64,000 nucleotides of DNA from Rhizobium etli 8C-3 (GCF_001908375.1 NZ_CP017244.1:1-64000); one strand, 5' to 3'; shown: positions 55,801-64,000, numbered from the stretch's first letter. Numbers and translations: made by a program. Notes: generated from the sequence alone by a model not told the origin.

Positions 55801-56030
55801 AAGACGTTGCCGAACAGCTCGCCGAGGCAGCCGACCAGCACCCACCATGGCCAGCTCTGTTTGGGTGCGAGGATAAGGGTTGCAATGAAAAGCCCGCTCG
55901 GAGGCCATATGGAAATGCCTGTTCCGGGTACGATCGCAAGTGCCTGTGCGAAGCCGCAACCCAGGACATAGGCCGCAAAAAATAAACCCAGGTGCAGGAG
56001 TTGAGGGCGGTAAGACCAGACGCGCGTCAT
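52824..56030 (-). CDS. MASE1-PAS(x4) membrane histidine kinase
   Basis: Kinase of 1068 aa. The N-terminal MASE1-type membrane domain (about 1-300) has about eight helices (GTGISIWPPSGLFIATLILAP). Four PAS/PAC repeats follow, each ending in a RWIEARAQPLRD or similar PAC segment. HisKA with His in SIAHEVNQPLAAIV and HATPase (NLMRNGMEAM, DRGNGIEF, GMGMGLAICRSI) complete it. I start at ATG 56030, which follows AGGAG by 6 bases. The frame continues upstream but without the membrane domain. It is operonic with three response regulators. The signal is not known; four PAS domains leave redox, oxygen or ligand sensing open. Confidence 0.92.
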   Translation of the reverse strand: MTRVWSYRPQLLHLGLFFAAYVLGCGFAQALAIVPGTGISIWPPSGLFIATLILAPKQSWPWWVLVGCLGELFGNVLWFQSPLPAAILIYAGNALGATVGAWLVNRTLGGPARLETLREVLVFVVLGAGVAPVVSATIGSATLAWFGIFSQTFLGAWPLWWIGDATGVLIVAPLALVVIQNWNGKAELTAARWIEACAVGLILLGVAALSLGGYLPFAYIIMPPLLWAAVRFEFKGAAVTLALLALITAIFTISGASQFAGNAEDQRHNQIMLQLFLAISAFSALVVAAISRQHQLALLTLRQSVEALRDRERELSQIVNMVPVHIRRLTPEGEPTFFNKRLVDFFGFDLQQLSRPGTSQLVTNIETLVHPDDANGLLQAVRNAVATGEPYSMKYRMRRADGVYRWVDGRAEPLRDEGGKILQWYAISIDIDDEVRALEALRDRERELSQLVDALPVHIWSWTPAGELAYVNKRSLEDLGLSKANFEDTVRVAQKLVHPEDAPEVLRASANCLKTGDAFMMRYRRRWKDGNYRWIEARAQPLRDQDGAIVHWYQVSVDIDDQVQAEEALKSSKRQLEQMIDAMPFNILSFAASGEMTYTSKRYLDDVGFPTADIKDFDALARDVAHPDDYPTMFQRASDGFATGQPFVNRFRRRNKQGVYRWIEARAQPLRDADGTIVQWYIASIDIEDEMRAQAALRERERFLWQLVETLPAMIDCAAPNGEPVYRSQQLREFLGYELEELDGKAKSRLNGTLDAGVHPDDVAGVKEQYAHCLATGEPYLRKHRLRRFDGEYIWVETRAAPMRKDDGTIVQWNVICLDIDGEVRMQEELRLAQERLSRASQAASLAELSASIAHEVNQPLAAIVANSHACYRWLSAEPVNVARAKITTERVIRDANSAAEVVGRVRALFKQSVENRISLSLSGVITEACNLVAGEALRRRTRIDIDVEGKLPPITVDRIQIQQVLVNLMRNGMEAMEAVAGEKALDVRAHRVGSEVQTEIGDRGNGIEFPDQIFEPFFTTKENGMGMGLAICRSIVEAHGGRLWAEKNEPHGSRFIFTLPIVEKAAP

Positions 56031-56253
56031 CGGCGGCTCCTGCAGGGAAAACGAAACCTGGGCGGCGCCAGCATATCGAATGGCTAGTCTCGATAGCAGC
56101 GTCAGCGATCCCGTTTCGTACACTATTCGCGCCGCTGCACGGCCGCAACTTATGGAAATCCATGTACTGGCGGCGATGCCGTCGCTTGGCCGCCCCTGGT
56201 GGAAAACTGTCAATCCTCGACAGTATCCGACATCCGCTTGGATGGTTCCGGTC

Positions 56254-57113
56254 TCAGTCCAAAAGCCGCAAGGACGTGGAATCCTCGTTGAAGTCCGTCG
56301 ACCGGCTGACCTCGTTCCACTGGAGCGCGGCCCTCGATCGGACCACGTCGTTCTGGGCAATTCGCGCCAGCGCGTCGCTTCCGAGGACGAGCTCTTCCGG
56401 CAGATCGTCCCGGCGGGAAAGATCGAAGATGACGGCGGCCACCTTGTCGGGGTCGCCGGGCTCGGTGCCGGCATAGCCCTCCGTCATCTTCATGATCGCG
56501 CCGATGGTCGATTCGTATTCCGGCAGCAGCGGCGGGACATGAGCGCGGGCGACCCGTGTCCAATTCGTGCGGATGCTGCCTGGCTCGACGGCGATGGCCT
56601 TGACGCCGAACGGCTTGACCTCCTTGGCGAGCGAAGCGGTGAAACCGCTCACCGCCCATTTGGCGGCACCATAGGCGGTGGAACCGGGACTGCCGAAGCG
56701 CGCCGAGCTGGACGAAATGTTGATGATATGTCCTGATTTCTGCTGGCGCATTACGGGCAGTGCTGCGCGCGTCAGGTTGACCACGCCGTAGAAATTGGTG
56801 TCGATCTCCGCCTTGAAATCATCTTCAGAGACCTGTTCGAAAGGGCTGAGATGCGCATAGCCGGCGTTGTTCAGCAGCACGTCGAGGTATCCGAACGTTC
56901 CATCGCGGTTGCGACTGCGCCGCGCGATGCCGACATGTCCGTCACATCGAGTTCAATGAGGGCTACCTGCTTGCCGTAGCGGCGCGCAAGGTCGAGGAGG
57001 CGGTTGACGTTACGGGCGGTCGCGACAAGGTTGTCGCCGCGCGCGAGCACGAGTTCGGCCGTACTACGGCCGATCCCGCTGGCGCTGCCGGTTATGAGCC
57101 AGGTCTTCGGCAT
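56254..57113 (-). pseudogene. Short-chain dehydrogenase split by 1-nt frameshift
   Basis: The N-terminal part ([18 protein letters not shown] ... DVTDM) starts at ATG 57113. It leaves its frame near 56896, after AMER. The remainder continues in another frame from [15 protein letters not shown] to 56254 and has the catalytic YGAAKWAVSG. One missing base at about 56893-56900 explains it. Both parts align to one SDR of about 285 aa. Without the repair the first frame ends after about 80 residues. Confidence 0.82.
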
Positions 57114-57231
57114 GTTGGATCTCCTACAAAACGGCGACGATGGAAAGGGCGGGAATGGAAATGGCGCGACTTGCCGCGCCAAGCACGGACAGGATGCGAA
57201 GCACGGCGGTCTGCTCCGCATCCCGCCTGGA

Positions 57232-58208
57232 TCAGGCCTTGAGGAAGGCGAGCAGGTCGGCGTTGACCTGGTCCTGATGCGTGGCGGTAATGCCGTGCGG
57301 CGGGGATAGTAGATGTCCTTGGCACCCTTGATCAGCCGGGCAGACTTGACGGCGGAATCCTTGACCGGCACGATCTGGTCGTCCTCCCCGTGCAGGACGA
57401 GTGTCGGCACATCGAACTTCTTCAGATCTTCGGTGAAGTCGGTTTCTGAGAATGCCTTGACGCATTCATAGGCGTTCAGGAGACCCGCCTGCATGCTCCA
57501 GAGCCAGAATTGGTCGAGCGTGCCCTGGGAAACATTCGAGCCGGGTCGATTGGCGCCGTAGAATTGAAGGGCAAGGTCACGGTAAAATTGCGAGCGATCC
57601 TTGACGAGGCCAGCGCGAATCGCGTCGAACGCCTCGATCGGCAGGCCTTCCGGATTCGTCGCCGATTTCACCATGACCGGCGGCACGGCGGCGATGAGGA
57701 CGGCCTTGGCAACGCGCTTCGTACCGTGCCGGCCGATATAGCGGGCGACCTCGCCGCCGCCGGTGGAGTGACCGACCAGTGTTGCGTCCCTGAGGTCCAG
57801 CGCCTCGATAACGGCCGCCAGATCGTCGGCGTATCCGTTCATGTCGTTTTCCGACGTCGGCTGGCTGGAGCGTCCATGGCCGCGGCGATCGTGCGCCACG
57901 ACGCGGAAGCCGTGCTGGGCGAGGAAGAGCATCTGACCGTCCCACGCATCGGAGTTCAGCGGCCAGCCGTGCGAGAAGGTGACGACCGGTCCGGTGCCCC
58001 AGTCCTTGTAATAGATTTCTGTGCCGTCCTTGGTGGTGATCGTGCTCATGGCTTGCTTTCCGTGATTGATGGTGGCGGGGAGAGGCTGCATTGGAGTCTT
58101 TGCGGCGGCAACTGCGGGCAAGCCCGCTGCAATACCGGCGGTGAGGCTGCCGAGCAGGGCGTCGCGGCGTGAGACGCCGACAGCTGGTGGTTCTGAAATG
58201 TCCTGCAT
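57232..58208 (-). pseudogene. Tat-exported alpha/beta hydrolase with 1-nt frameshift near C-terminus
   Basis: The protein starts with a twin-arginine signal ([18 protein letters not shown], residues about 13-31) and continues into a chloroperoxidase-like alpha/beta hydrolase. The nucleophile Ser lies in GHSTGGG, Asp in [11 protein letters not shown] and His would be in the tail [10 protein letters not shown]. The frame shifts near 57305 (YYP|RR instead of YYP-x-HG) and the family C-terminus ([13 protein letters not shown]) is in another frame ending at 57232. The catalytic His falls after the break, so the product from the first frame is probably inactive. It would otherwise be exported as a folded enzyme. 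Confidence 0.82.
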
Positions 58209-58503
58209 GTTTTATCCTTCACGATGATTGAAATGCGAACGAGGATGGAGACTGCCGGCCCGGAAAATATGGGCCGAAAGCATCTGTGGACTGTGGGGAA
58301 GTTCAGCTGATCGCATCGAACGACCAGGGCGTTTGTGCCGGCGGGCGACCAGACGCCAGCACGTGACCTTTTGCGGGCGATCCCATTTTCGGCTGGTCGT
58401 TGGTTGAATCAGTCCTGAAAGCCGACGCCGGCCGAGCGACTTCAGGAACCGGGCCCGCAGTTTCGTTTTGGGGGGAACTTCTGCGGACGGACAATGCGGC
58501 CGT
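58209..58503. other. Intergenic, nothing recognised
   Basis: No gene or clear control element was recognised in these 295 bases between two broken hydrolase genes, both on the minus strand. Confidence 0.4.
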
Positions 58504-59289
58504 TCACCGGGCGGATGCCGCTTCTTCGATAAGAGCGGCGACTTCGCCGGAACGGGAGACCATGAGCGCGTGCGAGGCCCCATCGACCACGACGGTCTTT
58601 GCGGCGTGTGCCCGCTCGGCCATGAATTGCATGACTGCTGGCGGAATGTTGCGGTCGGCAGACCCGTAGATCATGTAGGAGGGCAGCAGCTTCCAAGAGG
58701 CGGCGCCGGAGGGCTCGACGAGCGCGGCCTGGGCGACCGGACGCTGCGCCGAAGCCATCAGCGCCGCCTTGTCATCTGAAACGTCGGCAGCGAACTGGAG
58801 ATGAAATTAGGATGGCTGGATGTAGAGGTCCTGCGTGCCATCGGGCAGCATCACGGGTGCGAGCGCACTGGCAAGCGTACTGCCCGGGAATTTGCCGGAC
58901 AGGGTGAGGCTGGATTCGCCGGTATCCGGCATGAAACCCGCGACATAGACCAGGGCCTTCACGTTCGGATTGCCGTTTGCGGCTTCGGTGATGACCGGTC
59001 CGCCATAGGAGTGGCCGACCAGAACCACCGGTCCGTGGATGGCGCGAACGACCGCCGCGACAGATGCCGCATCGGACGCGACGCTGCGAAGCGGGTTGGC
59101 TGCCGCGATCGCCACGTAGCCATCCTTGGTCAGGCGGGCGATCACAGCATCCCAGCTCGACGATTCGGCAAAGGCGCCATGAACGAGAACGATTGTCGGC
59201 TTGAGATCGTCATCTTGGGACTGCGCGCTTGCGACAGTCAGCGTTGCGATCGCGGCGCCAAGCGCCAAGGTCTTGATAATACTGAGCAT
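58504..59289 (-). pseudogene. Secreted alpha/beta hydrolase interrupted by an in-frame TAA
   Basis: Starts at ATG 59289 with AGGAG 8 bases upstream and a signal peptide (LGAAIATLTVASAQSQ). The hydrolase core has nucleophile GHSYGG. At 58807-58809 a TAA follows QDLYIQPS, and the reading continues in the same frame with FHLQFAADVSDD and then the family C-terminal part (YMIYGSADRNIPPAVMQFM ... VVVDGASHALMVS, with catalytic Asp and His). So one nonsense codon splits a protein of about 261 aa. A codon differing by one base, such as AAA, would restore it. Confidence 0.85.
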
Positions 59290-59566
59290 CTGCTTTCTCC
59301 TAACGCCGCGGTTGCTTGTGCCGGGAGAATGCTCGGGTTTGCGGTCGCAAACCATCCTACGTGGGACGGGCCCGTCCACTGCCGAAGTATAGGAGGAGGT
59401 GGCCCAAACGGGTGAGAAACATGATCGATCGGCAAGGCTCAGCTCCATCAGATGTTAACCGGAGCGCCTTCCGGCCAGATGGATGATCCGCGCTGCCGTG
59501 GATAGTTGGTGATCCGGGCGACCCGCGTGGCTTCGACCCGATCGCAACCAATCCACGGAGAGCAGG

Positions 59567-60022
59567 ATGACCAGACGTTTGAACATATTGGCTAGGAAGA
59601 ATGACGGCATCGATGGCCTCGTCGCCGTCGAGGCCTGGATTGCCAAGAGCTTCGATCCCAAACTAATGGAGCTCGTCAAGGTGCGCGTGTCGCAGATCAA
59701 CGGCTGTGTCCATTGCCTGCACATGCATCGTCAGGACGCGCTGAAGCAGGGCGAGACGGAAGAGCGTATGCTTCTTCTGAGCGCCTGGCGTGAATCGCAG
59801 CTCTACAGCGACCGTGAGCGCGCAGCACTCGCCTGGGCCGAGTCGCTGACCAATATCGCCGAGAGCCGTGCGCGCGATGCAGATTATGAAGTTGCCCACA
59901 GCGTCTTTTCGGAAGACGAACTCCTGGTCCTCTCTATCGGCATCGCCATGATCAATGCCTGGAACCGGCTTGCGATCGGCTTTCGACTGCAGCATCCGGC
60001 AGACCACAAGCGCGCCGCTTGA
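59567..60022 (+). CDS. AhpD-like carboxymuconolactone decarboxylase-family protein
   Basis: Protein of 151 aa. The AhpD-type signature is NGCVHCLHMHRQDALKQGE, with the CxxC pair C47 and C50 and His in HMH. Homologues are thiol peroxidase partners or act in peroxide-linked redox; many are of unknown function. Start ATG 59567 after GAGCAGG. It opens a plus-strand group of small metabolic genes but has no clear partner. Confidence 0.87.
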   Translation: MTRRLNILARKNDGIDGLVAVEAWIAKSFDPKLMELVKVRVSQINGCVHCLHMHRQDALKQGETEERMLLLSAWRESQLYSDRERAALAWAESLTNIAESRARDADYEVAHSVFSEDELLVLSIGIAMINAWNRLAIGFRLQHPADHKRAA

Positions 60023-60262
60023 TCGCCGAGCAGACGCGAACGCGTCGGGCGGATGAATCCGCCCCAAAAGGTCCAATGCAACGCGTCTGCTCCTTCATGC
60101 CAGCCACTTCACTAAATCTCCGCTGCGGCATAGGCAACCCTATCCTCACGTATGGCCATTCCTCTTCCTTGGCAGGATCGACCGCCAAACGTGCCTCAAC
60201 ATAAATTCGCGCCGTGGCTTTGTAACCGACACGTTTCAATCACGCGAAAACAGGAGCGCATC

Positions 60263-61231
60263 ATGCCGCAGACAGAAACAAAACCCCGTTCGATTGCTAA
60301 CCAGGAGACCAACATGAGCTTGGACAACAACTCACAACTCGGTAGAAGAGGACCCGACGAGTTGGTCCCGTCGCGCTACGCGGTGCAGGTCGGCGAGATT
60401 GACGTTCTGGTGGTCAGCGATGGGGTGCTACCGCTGCCTACTGAAATGCTGGGGCATAACGCTGATCCAGCCGTCCGGGCGGCCTGGCTGGGCGAGATGT
60501 TCTTGCCAGCGGATGCCTTCGACTGGTCGCTCAACGTCGCCTTGGTGCGTAGCGGCGATCGGACCATCCTGATCGACGCAGGGCTTGGACTGGATCCGAA
60601 TTTGAACCTCCCCCGGGCTGGCCAGTTGGTCAGGCGATTGGACTCGGCCGGCATTGATCTTGGGTCTGTGACCGATATTGTGCTTACCCATTTGCACATG
60701 GACCATATCGGCGGTCTCCTCGTCGAAGGTGTGAAGGACCGGCTGCGGCCGGATCTGCAGATTCACGTGGCAGCCACCGAAGTCACGTTTTGGGAAGCGC
60801 CCGACTTTACCCACGTCCACATGCCGCAGGGATTCCCGGACGCTCTTAAGGCAACCGCCAAGCGGTTCATGGCAGAATACCGCAGCCATCTGCGGCAGTT
60901 CGATGAGCAACATGAGGTGGCACCAGGCGTGGTCGTCCAGCGCACAGGTGGCCATACGCCCGGACACAGCGTCGTTCGTCTGGCATCCGGCGGCGACCGG
61001 CTGACATTTGCTGGCGATGCCGTTTTTGCGGTCGGCTTCGATCACCCCGACTGGTTCAACGGTTTCGAGCACGATCCCGAGGAGGCGGCACGCGTTCGCG
61101 TCCGACTTCTGACGGAGCTGGCGCGGACTGGCGAACAGCTTGTCGCCACTCACCTGCCGTTCCCGTCCGTTGGCCGGGTGGCAATCGACGGCGATGCGTT
61201 TCGCTGGGTTCCGATCTTCTGGGACTACTGA
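60263..61231 (+). CDS. Metallo-beta-lactamase-fold hydrolase
   Basis: Protein of 322 aa with metal-binding HLHMDH (THLHMDHIGG), His in TGGHTPGHSV, Asp in FAGDAVFAV and final His in THLPFPSVG, in the order of the family. Both ATG 60263 (AGGAG 8 bases upstream) and ATG 60314 (AGGAGACC upstream) have good ribosome sites; the first adds a 17-residue low-complexity arm, so the shorter may be correct. The absence of a signal peptide suggests a cytoplasmic enzyme. Relatives include lactonases and sulfur or quorum-signal hydrolases. The substrate is unknown. Confidence 0.87.
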   Translation: MPQTETKPRSIANQETNMSLDNNSQLGRRGPDELVPSRYAVQVGEIDVLVVSDGVLPLPTEMLGHNADPAVRAAWLGEMFLPADAFDWSLNVALVRSGDRTILIDAGLGLDPNLNLPRAGQLVRRLDSAGIDLGSVTDIVLTHLHMDHIGGLLVEGVKDRLRPDLQIHVAATEVTFWEAPDFTHVHMPQGFPDALKATAKRFMAEYRSHLRQFDEQHEVAPGVVVQRTGGHTPGHSVVRLASGGDRLTFAGDAVFAVGFDHPDWFNGFEHDPEEAARVRVRLLTELARTGEQLVATHLPFPSVGRVAIDGDAFRWVPIFWDY

Positions 61232-61359
61232 CCGCTTATTGGTTCAGCGTGCGGCTCTGCCGACAGATCCACGGCTTCGAAAGGCCAGCCTGGACCAAGG
61301 TGACCACCTTCGAAAACGAACAACAGCGGCGCGCCGAGCGGCCGCGTATGGAGAAGCTC

Positions 61360-62112
61360 ATGAAAATCGTCATCATTGGCGGAACCGGCCTGATCGGTTC
61401 AAAGACAGCCGACCGCATTCGCAAGCAAGGCCATGAAGTTATTGCCGCCGCTCCGAACACCGGCGTCAACACGATCACCGGCGAAGGGCTCGCCGAGGCG
61501 CTCGCCGGGGCCTCGGTCGTTATCGACCTCGCAAACTCGCCGTCCTTCGAGGACAAGGCTGTGCTCGAATTCTTTGAGACATCGGGGCGCAATCTGGCGG
61601 CGGCGGAAAAGGCCGCCGGCGTAAAGCACCACATCGCGCTTTCTATCATCGGCGTTGATCGCCTGCCCGACAGCGGCTACATGCGCGCCAAGGTCGCTCA
61701 GGAAAAGATCATCAGGGATGCCGGCATTCCCTATACGATCGTCCACTCGACGCAGTTCATGGAATTCCTCGGCGGCATCGCCCAGTCGGGCACCGTCGGC
61801 GATACGACCCGCCTGTCGACGGGCTTTATGCAGCCGATTGCCGCCGATGACGTCGCAGATTTCGTGGCGGATGCGGCCCTTGCGGCGCCGGTGAACGGCA
61901 TCATCGAGATTTCAGGCCCGGAGCGTGCCCGGCTTTGCGATTTCGTCGCCCGTTACCTGAAGGCGATGGGCGACCCCCGCAAGGTCGTCGCCGATCCGCA
62001 ATCCCACTATTTCGGCACCAAGCTGGAGGACGGCTCGCTCGTCTCCGACAACAATCCCCGTATCGGTCGCATTACCTTCGAGCAGTGGTTTGAAACCTCG
62101 GCGCGGAAATGA
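61360..62112 (+). CDS. NmrA/SDR-like NAD(P)-binding protein
   Basis: Protein of 250 aa with an N-terminal IIGGTGLIGSKT nucleotide-binding motif and an extended-SDR layout (SVVIDLANSP, ALSIIGVDRLPDSGYMRAKVAQEKIIRDAG). The YMRAKVAQEK stretch provides a Y-x-x-x-K. This resembles the NmrA-like/YwnB-type oxidoreductases. Start at ATG 61360, since GGAGAAG lies upstream within the run; ATG 61348 is the alternative. Substrate unknown. Confidence 0.86.
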   Translation: MKIVIIGGTGLIGSKTADRIRKQGHEVIAAAPNTGVNTITGEGLAEALAGASVVIDLANSPSFEDKAVLEFFETSGRNLAAAEKAAGVKHHIALSIIGVDRLPDSGYMRAKVAQEKIIRDAGIPYTIVHSTQFMEFLGGIAQSGTVGDTTRLSTGFMQPIAADDVADFVADAALAAPVNGIIEISGPERARLCDFVARYLKAMGDPRKVVADPQSHYFGTKLEDGSLVSDNNPRIGRITFEQWFETSARK

Positions 62113-62173
62113 CCGAAAACCGATGCGCCGCATGAGGCGGCGCACCTTCCGACCTCACGAATGGAGTTTCGCT

Positions 62174-62593
62174 ATGATCAAGTTAATCCTCACTGCCTTT
62201 ACCATGACGGCTCTCTTGTCCGCTGCCGCCGCTGCCGGCGATGCCGGTAGCAAGGATGCTAAGGTCACGCTGGTTTACGAACACGAATTGCCGAATGTTA
62301 CGGGCAAGAGCATGAAAGGCGTTCTTGTCGAATACGGTCCCGGAGGCTTCTCCTCGGCCCACACGCATCCCAACTCGGCCTTCATTTATGCGACGGTGCT
62401 GGAAGGGGCGATCCGCAGCCAGGTCAACGACGGTCCCGTCAAGGTCTACAAGGCGGGCGAAAGCTTCTCCGAAATGCCGGGCGATCGCCATGGTGTCAGC
62501 GAAAATGACAGCAAGACCAAGCCTGCCAGGCTGCTGGCTGTTTTCGTCGTCGACAGCGGCGAAAAGGAACTGACGTTCCCGATCAACAAATAG
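62174..62593 (+). CDS. Secreted cupin-domain protein
   Basis: Small protein of 139 aa with a signal peptide (AFTMTALLSAAAAAGD). A cupin core follows, with metal-binding candidates in SAHTHPNSAFIYATVLEG (two His and one Glu-like position) and MPGDRHGVSEN. Single-domain periplasmic cupin, function unknown. The upstream NmrA-like gene ends 61 bases before. Start ATG 62174 after GGAG. Confidence 0.82.
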   Translation: MIKLILTAFTMTALLSAAAAAGDAGSKDAKVTLVYEHELPNVTGKSMKGVLVEYGPGGFSSAHTHPNSAFIYATVLEGAIRSQVNDGPVKVYKAGESFSEMPGDRHGVSENDSKTKPARLLAVFVVDSGEKELTFPINK

Positions 62594-62595
62594 GC

Positions 62596-62634
62596 GAAAG
62601 GGCCAACGGCCGTCTGCGGCATTTGGCCCCTTTC
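62596..62634 (+). terminator. Hairpin after the cupin gene
   Basis: GAAAGGGCCAA (62596-62606) pairs with TTGGCCCCTTTC (62623-62634) with one bulge. It begins 3 bases after the cupin stop and should end that transcript before the MscS gene. Confidence 0.55.
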
Positions 62635-62670
62635 CCAATCGTTAAAAAATTACCGCTGGTGAGCTCGGCC

Positions 62671-63705
62671 ATGTTCGGCGAAGACCATTTCCTGCCGCTC
62701 GTCCTGATCAATATTCTGGGGATTGCCGGCATTCTCGTATGGCACATTCAGGGGCGTAGCCGTCCGACCGGGCGCCTGATCGTGCAAATTCTGTTCTTCG
62801 CCACGATGAGCCTGGTGCTCGGGCTGGGCAGAATTTCGCCTTACAGGCTCGACCAGGCCGAGCTCCAGGGCGCCGGCGTCTTGATTGCCAAATCCGCGAG
62901 GATCCTCTGGTGGACCCATCTTGCCTGGACGGTCATCGGCTTCGTACACATCTATATCGGCCTCAACCGCAAGCCGCGGGAGGCACATCTCCTGCAGGAT
63001 CTGGTCGTCGCCGTCGTTTATCTCGGCGTGGCGCTGTCGATCATCGGCTTCGTCTTCGGAGCACCAATAGCCCCTTTGGTTGCTACCTCGGGCGTGGTCG
63101 CCGTCATCATCGGCCTGGCGCTGCAGAATACGCTTGCCGACCTCTTTTCGGGGATCGCGCTCACGCTCGGGCGGGCCTATGTCATTGGCGACTGGATCCG
63201 GCTCAGCGATGGCACGGAAGGGCGCGTCGCCGAAACCAACTGGCGCTCGACGAATCTGCTGACCAGCGCGCACAATGTGGTGGTGGTACCCAACAGCGTC
63301 CTGGCGAAGCAAGGGGTGACTAATCTCAGCCGTCCTGACGAAACGCACTGGATTGCGTTTGCCGTCCACATTGCCGCCACCCACGCGCCATGCGTCGTTG
63401 AAGAGGTCATGCTGGGTATTCTGCAGAACTGCGAGCGAATCGTTAAGTTTCCGCCGCCGGCCATCGCGCTCAAAGCGATCGATGCGATGGCGATCGAGGT
63501 CGAGCTGCAGTTCTGGGTGGCGAGCCCGGCGAGCCGGCTGCCGGCCAAAAACGAGGTCATTGATCTTGTCTACCGCGGTTGCAGGACGAACGGCCTTTCT
63601 CTGGCAATGCCGCCCGAGAGCGTGCTCTGGGGGCCAGCCGTTAAAGGCGGTGAGCCTGCAGCTATCCCAAGGCCGCTATCAAGCACTGCGCGCGACTGTG
63701 AATGA
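62671..63705 (+). CDS. MscS-family mechanosensitive channel
   Basis: Membrane protein of 344 aa with N-terminal helices (about 5-130), then the pore-lining segment and beta domain (VIIGLALQNTLADLFSGIAL ... GDWIRLSDGTEGRVAETNWRSTNL). This is the MscS core; the C-terminal cytosolic part follows. It releases solutes on hypo-osmotic shock. Start at ATG 62671; a TTG at 62623 would give a hydrophilic extension of 16 residues. Confidence 0.88.
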   Translation: MFGEDHFLPLVLINILGIAGILVWHIQGRSRPTGRLIVQILFFATMSLVLGLGRISPYRLDQAELQGAGVLIAKSARILWWTHLAWTVIGFVHIYIGLNRKPREAHLLQDLVVAVVYLGVALSIIGFVFGAPIAPLVATSGVVAVIIGLALQNTLADLFSGIALTLGRAYVIGDWIRLSDGTEGRVAETNWRSTNLLTSAHNVVVVPNSVLAKQGVTNLSRPDETHWIAFAVHIAATHAPCVVEEVMLGILQNCERIVKFPPPAIALKAIDAMAIEVELQFWVASPASRLPAKNEVIDLVYRGCRTNGLSLAMPPESVLWGPAVKGGEPAAIPRPLSSTARDCE

Positions 63706-63711
63706 TCAGCC

Positions 63712-64000
63712 ATGAGCATCGAAAGGAGGCGCAGAACGGACGAGCTTGAGCGGCAACTGCGCTCCGCGGTGGCTGAGAATGTCAATCTGCAATCGGAGCT
63801 GGCGATTGCGCTGGAACGCCAGACCGTCACTGCGCAAATTCTCAACGTCATATCCATGTCGCGAACCGACGTGCAACTGGTTTTCGACGTCATTTCCGAG
63901 AGTTCGCGGCGGCTGCTCGGCGGTCAAACGGCGCTGGTGACGCGCGTCGTAGATGGCATGCTTCATCTGGCGGCATGCACGGCGGGAAGCCGGGCAAGCC
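63712..64000 (+). CDS. GAF-domain sensor protein, N-terminal fragment (window edge)
   Basis: The frame starts at ATG 63712, 6 bases after the MscS stop, and runs off the window. A coiled-coil-like start (RRTDELERQLRSAVAENVNLQSEL) leads into AQILNVISMSRTDVQLVFDVISESSRRLLGG, the opening of a GAF domain found in rhizobial sensor kinases and cyclases. The output domain is beyond the window. Confidence 0.75.
   Translation, partial: MSIERRRRTDELERQLRSAVAENVNLQSELAIALERQTVTAQILNVISMSRTDVQLVFDVISESSRRLLGGQTALVTRVVDGMLHLAACTAGSRAS

Noticed and set aside
55333..56163. Minus-strand frame with hydrophobic stretches
   Set aside because: It is another frame of the MASE1 kinase N-terminus; the kinase frame has the full domain set and a good ribosome site.

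Overview
The window looks like a plasmid, chromid or accessory chromosomal segment of an alphaproteobacterium of the Rhizobiaceae type (Rhizobium, Agrobacterium, Sinorhizobium/Ensifer or a relative). The evidence is high GC with strong Shine-Dalgarno sites, FixL/FixJ-type signalling proteins, a ROSE-type RNA thermometer, a BigR/Blh sulfide operon, many LysR regulators and relics of alphaproteobacterial plasmid genes (ArdC and primase-like pieces). I saw no rRNA, tRNA, CRISPR array, intact insertion sequence or replication origin. The content is mostly stress, metal, redox and niche-specific catabolism.

Layout. 0.7-5.4 kb, minus strand: a zinc metallochaperone-like gene (AztD type) behind a Zur-like box, then a cobalamin riboswitch, then a three-gene BtuF/C/D-type ABC importer. 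5.7-9.9 kb: an AAA/DUF4143 ATPase, a small metallophosphoesterase, a DUF892 ferritin-like protein, a DUF6894 protein, an isochorismatase-fold hydrolase and a small acidic protein. 9.9-13.4 kb: divergent oxyR and katG. 13.4-19.1 kb: a Met-rich EF-hand protein, a FixL-like PAS hybrid histidine kinase that keeps the haem-ligand His and partner Arg, an FMN split-barrel protein, a NUDIX hydrolase, and a saccharopine dehydrogenase-family gene divergent from an Lrp/AsnC regulator.

19.4-25.0 kb is a protein quality-control island, all on the plus strand: a DegP-like protease, a ROSE thermometer, Hsp20, a frameshifted second Hsp20, an NDUFS4-domain protein, a previously uncalled RNA-polymerase-omega-like gene with an ATT start, and a second-type FtsH. 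25-28.5 kb is degraded: an SDR/zinc-ribbon chimera and a nuclease stub beside a Crp-family regulator and an LssY-domain protein. 28.8-33.1 kb carries a large SAM-cyclase-AAA-TPR protein and a GNAT acetyltransferase.

33.1-40.6 kb is a catabolic cluster: a LysR regulator divergent from an argininosuccinate-lyase-family enzyme, a polar amino-acid ABC importer, an MmgE/PrpD-family protein and a polysaccharide-deacetylase-family enzyme. The pairing of a C-N lyase with a PrpD-fold protein suggests aminopolycarboxylate (iminodisuccinate-like) use. 40.6-42.7 kb holds plasmid relics (two separated ArdC pieces and a primase-like piece) around an intact-looking PemK-type toxin-antitoxin pair.

42.7-45.3 kb is a sulfide detoxification operon (blh, bigR and two YeeE/YedE membrane halves). 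A small cytochrome c, a universal stress protein and a P1B-type metal ATPase with an FNR/FixK-like box follow, then an SDR/LysR pair. 51.1-56.0 kb is a four-gene signalling operon: a MASE1-4xPAS histidine kinase and three response regulators. 56.2-59.3 kb has three adjacent enzyme genes, each broken by one lesion (two 1-nt frameshifts and one nonsense codon). 59.5-64 kb holds an AhpD-like protein, a metallo-beta-lactamase-fold hydrolase, an NmrA-like oxidoreductase, a secreted cupin, an MscS channel and the start of a GAF-domain sensor. No computation was run, so all family assignments rest on motif recognition.
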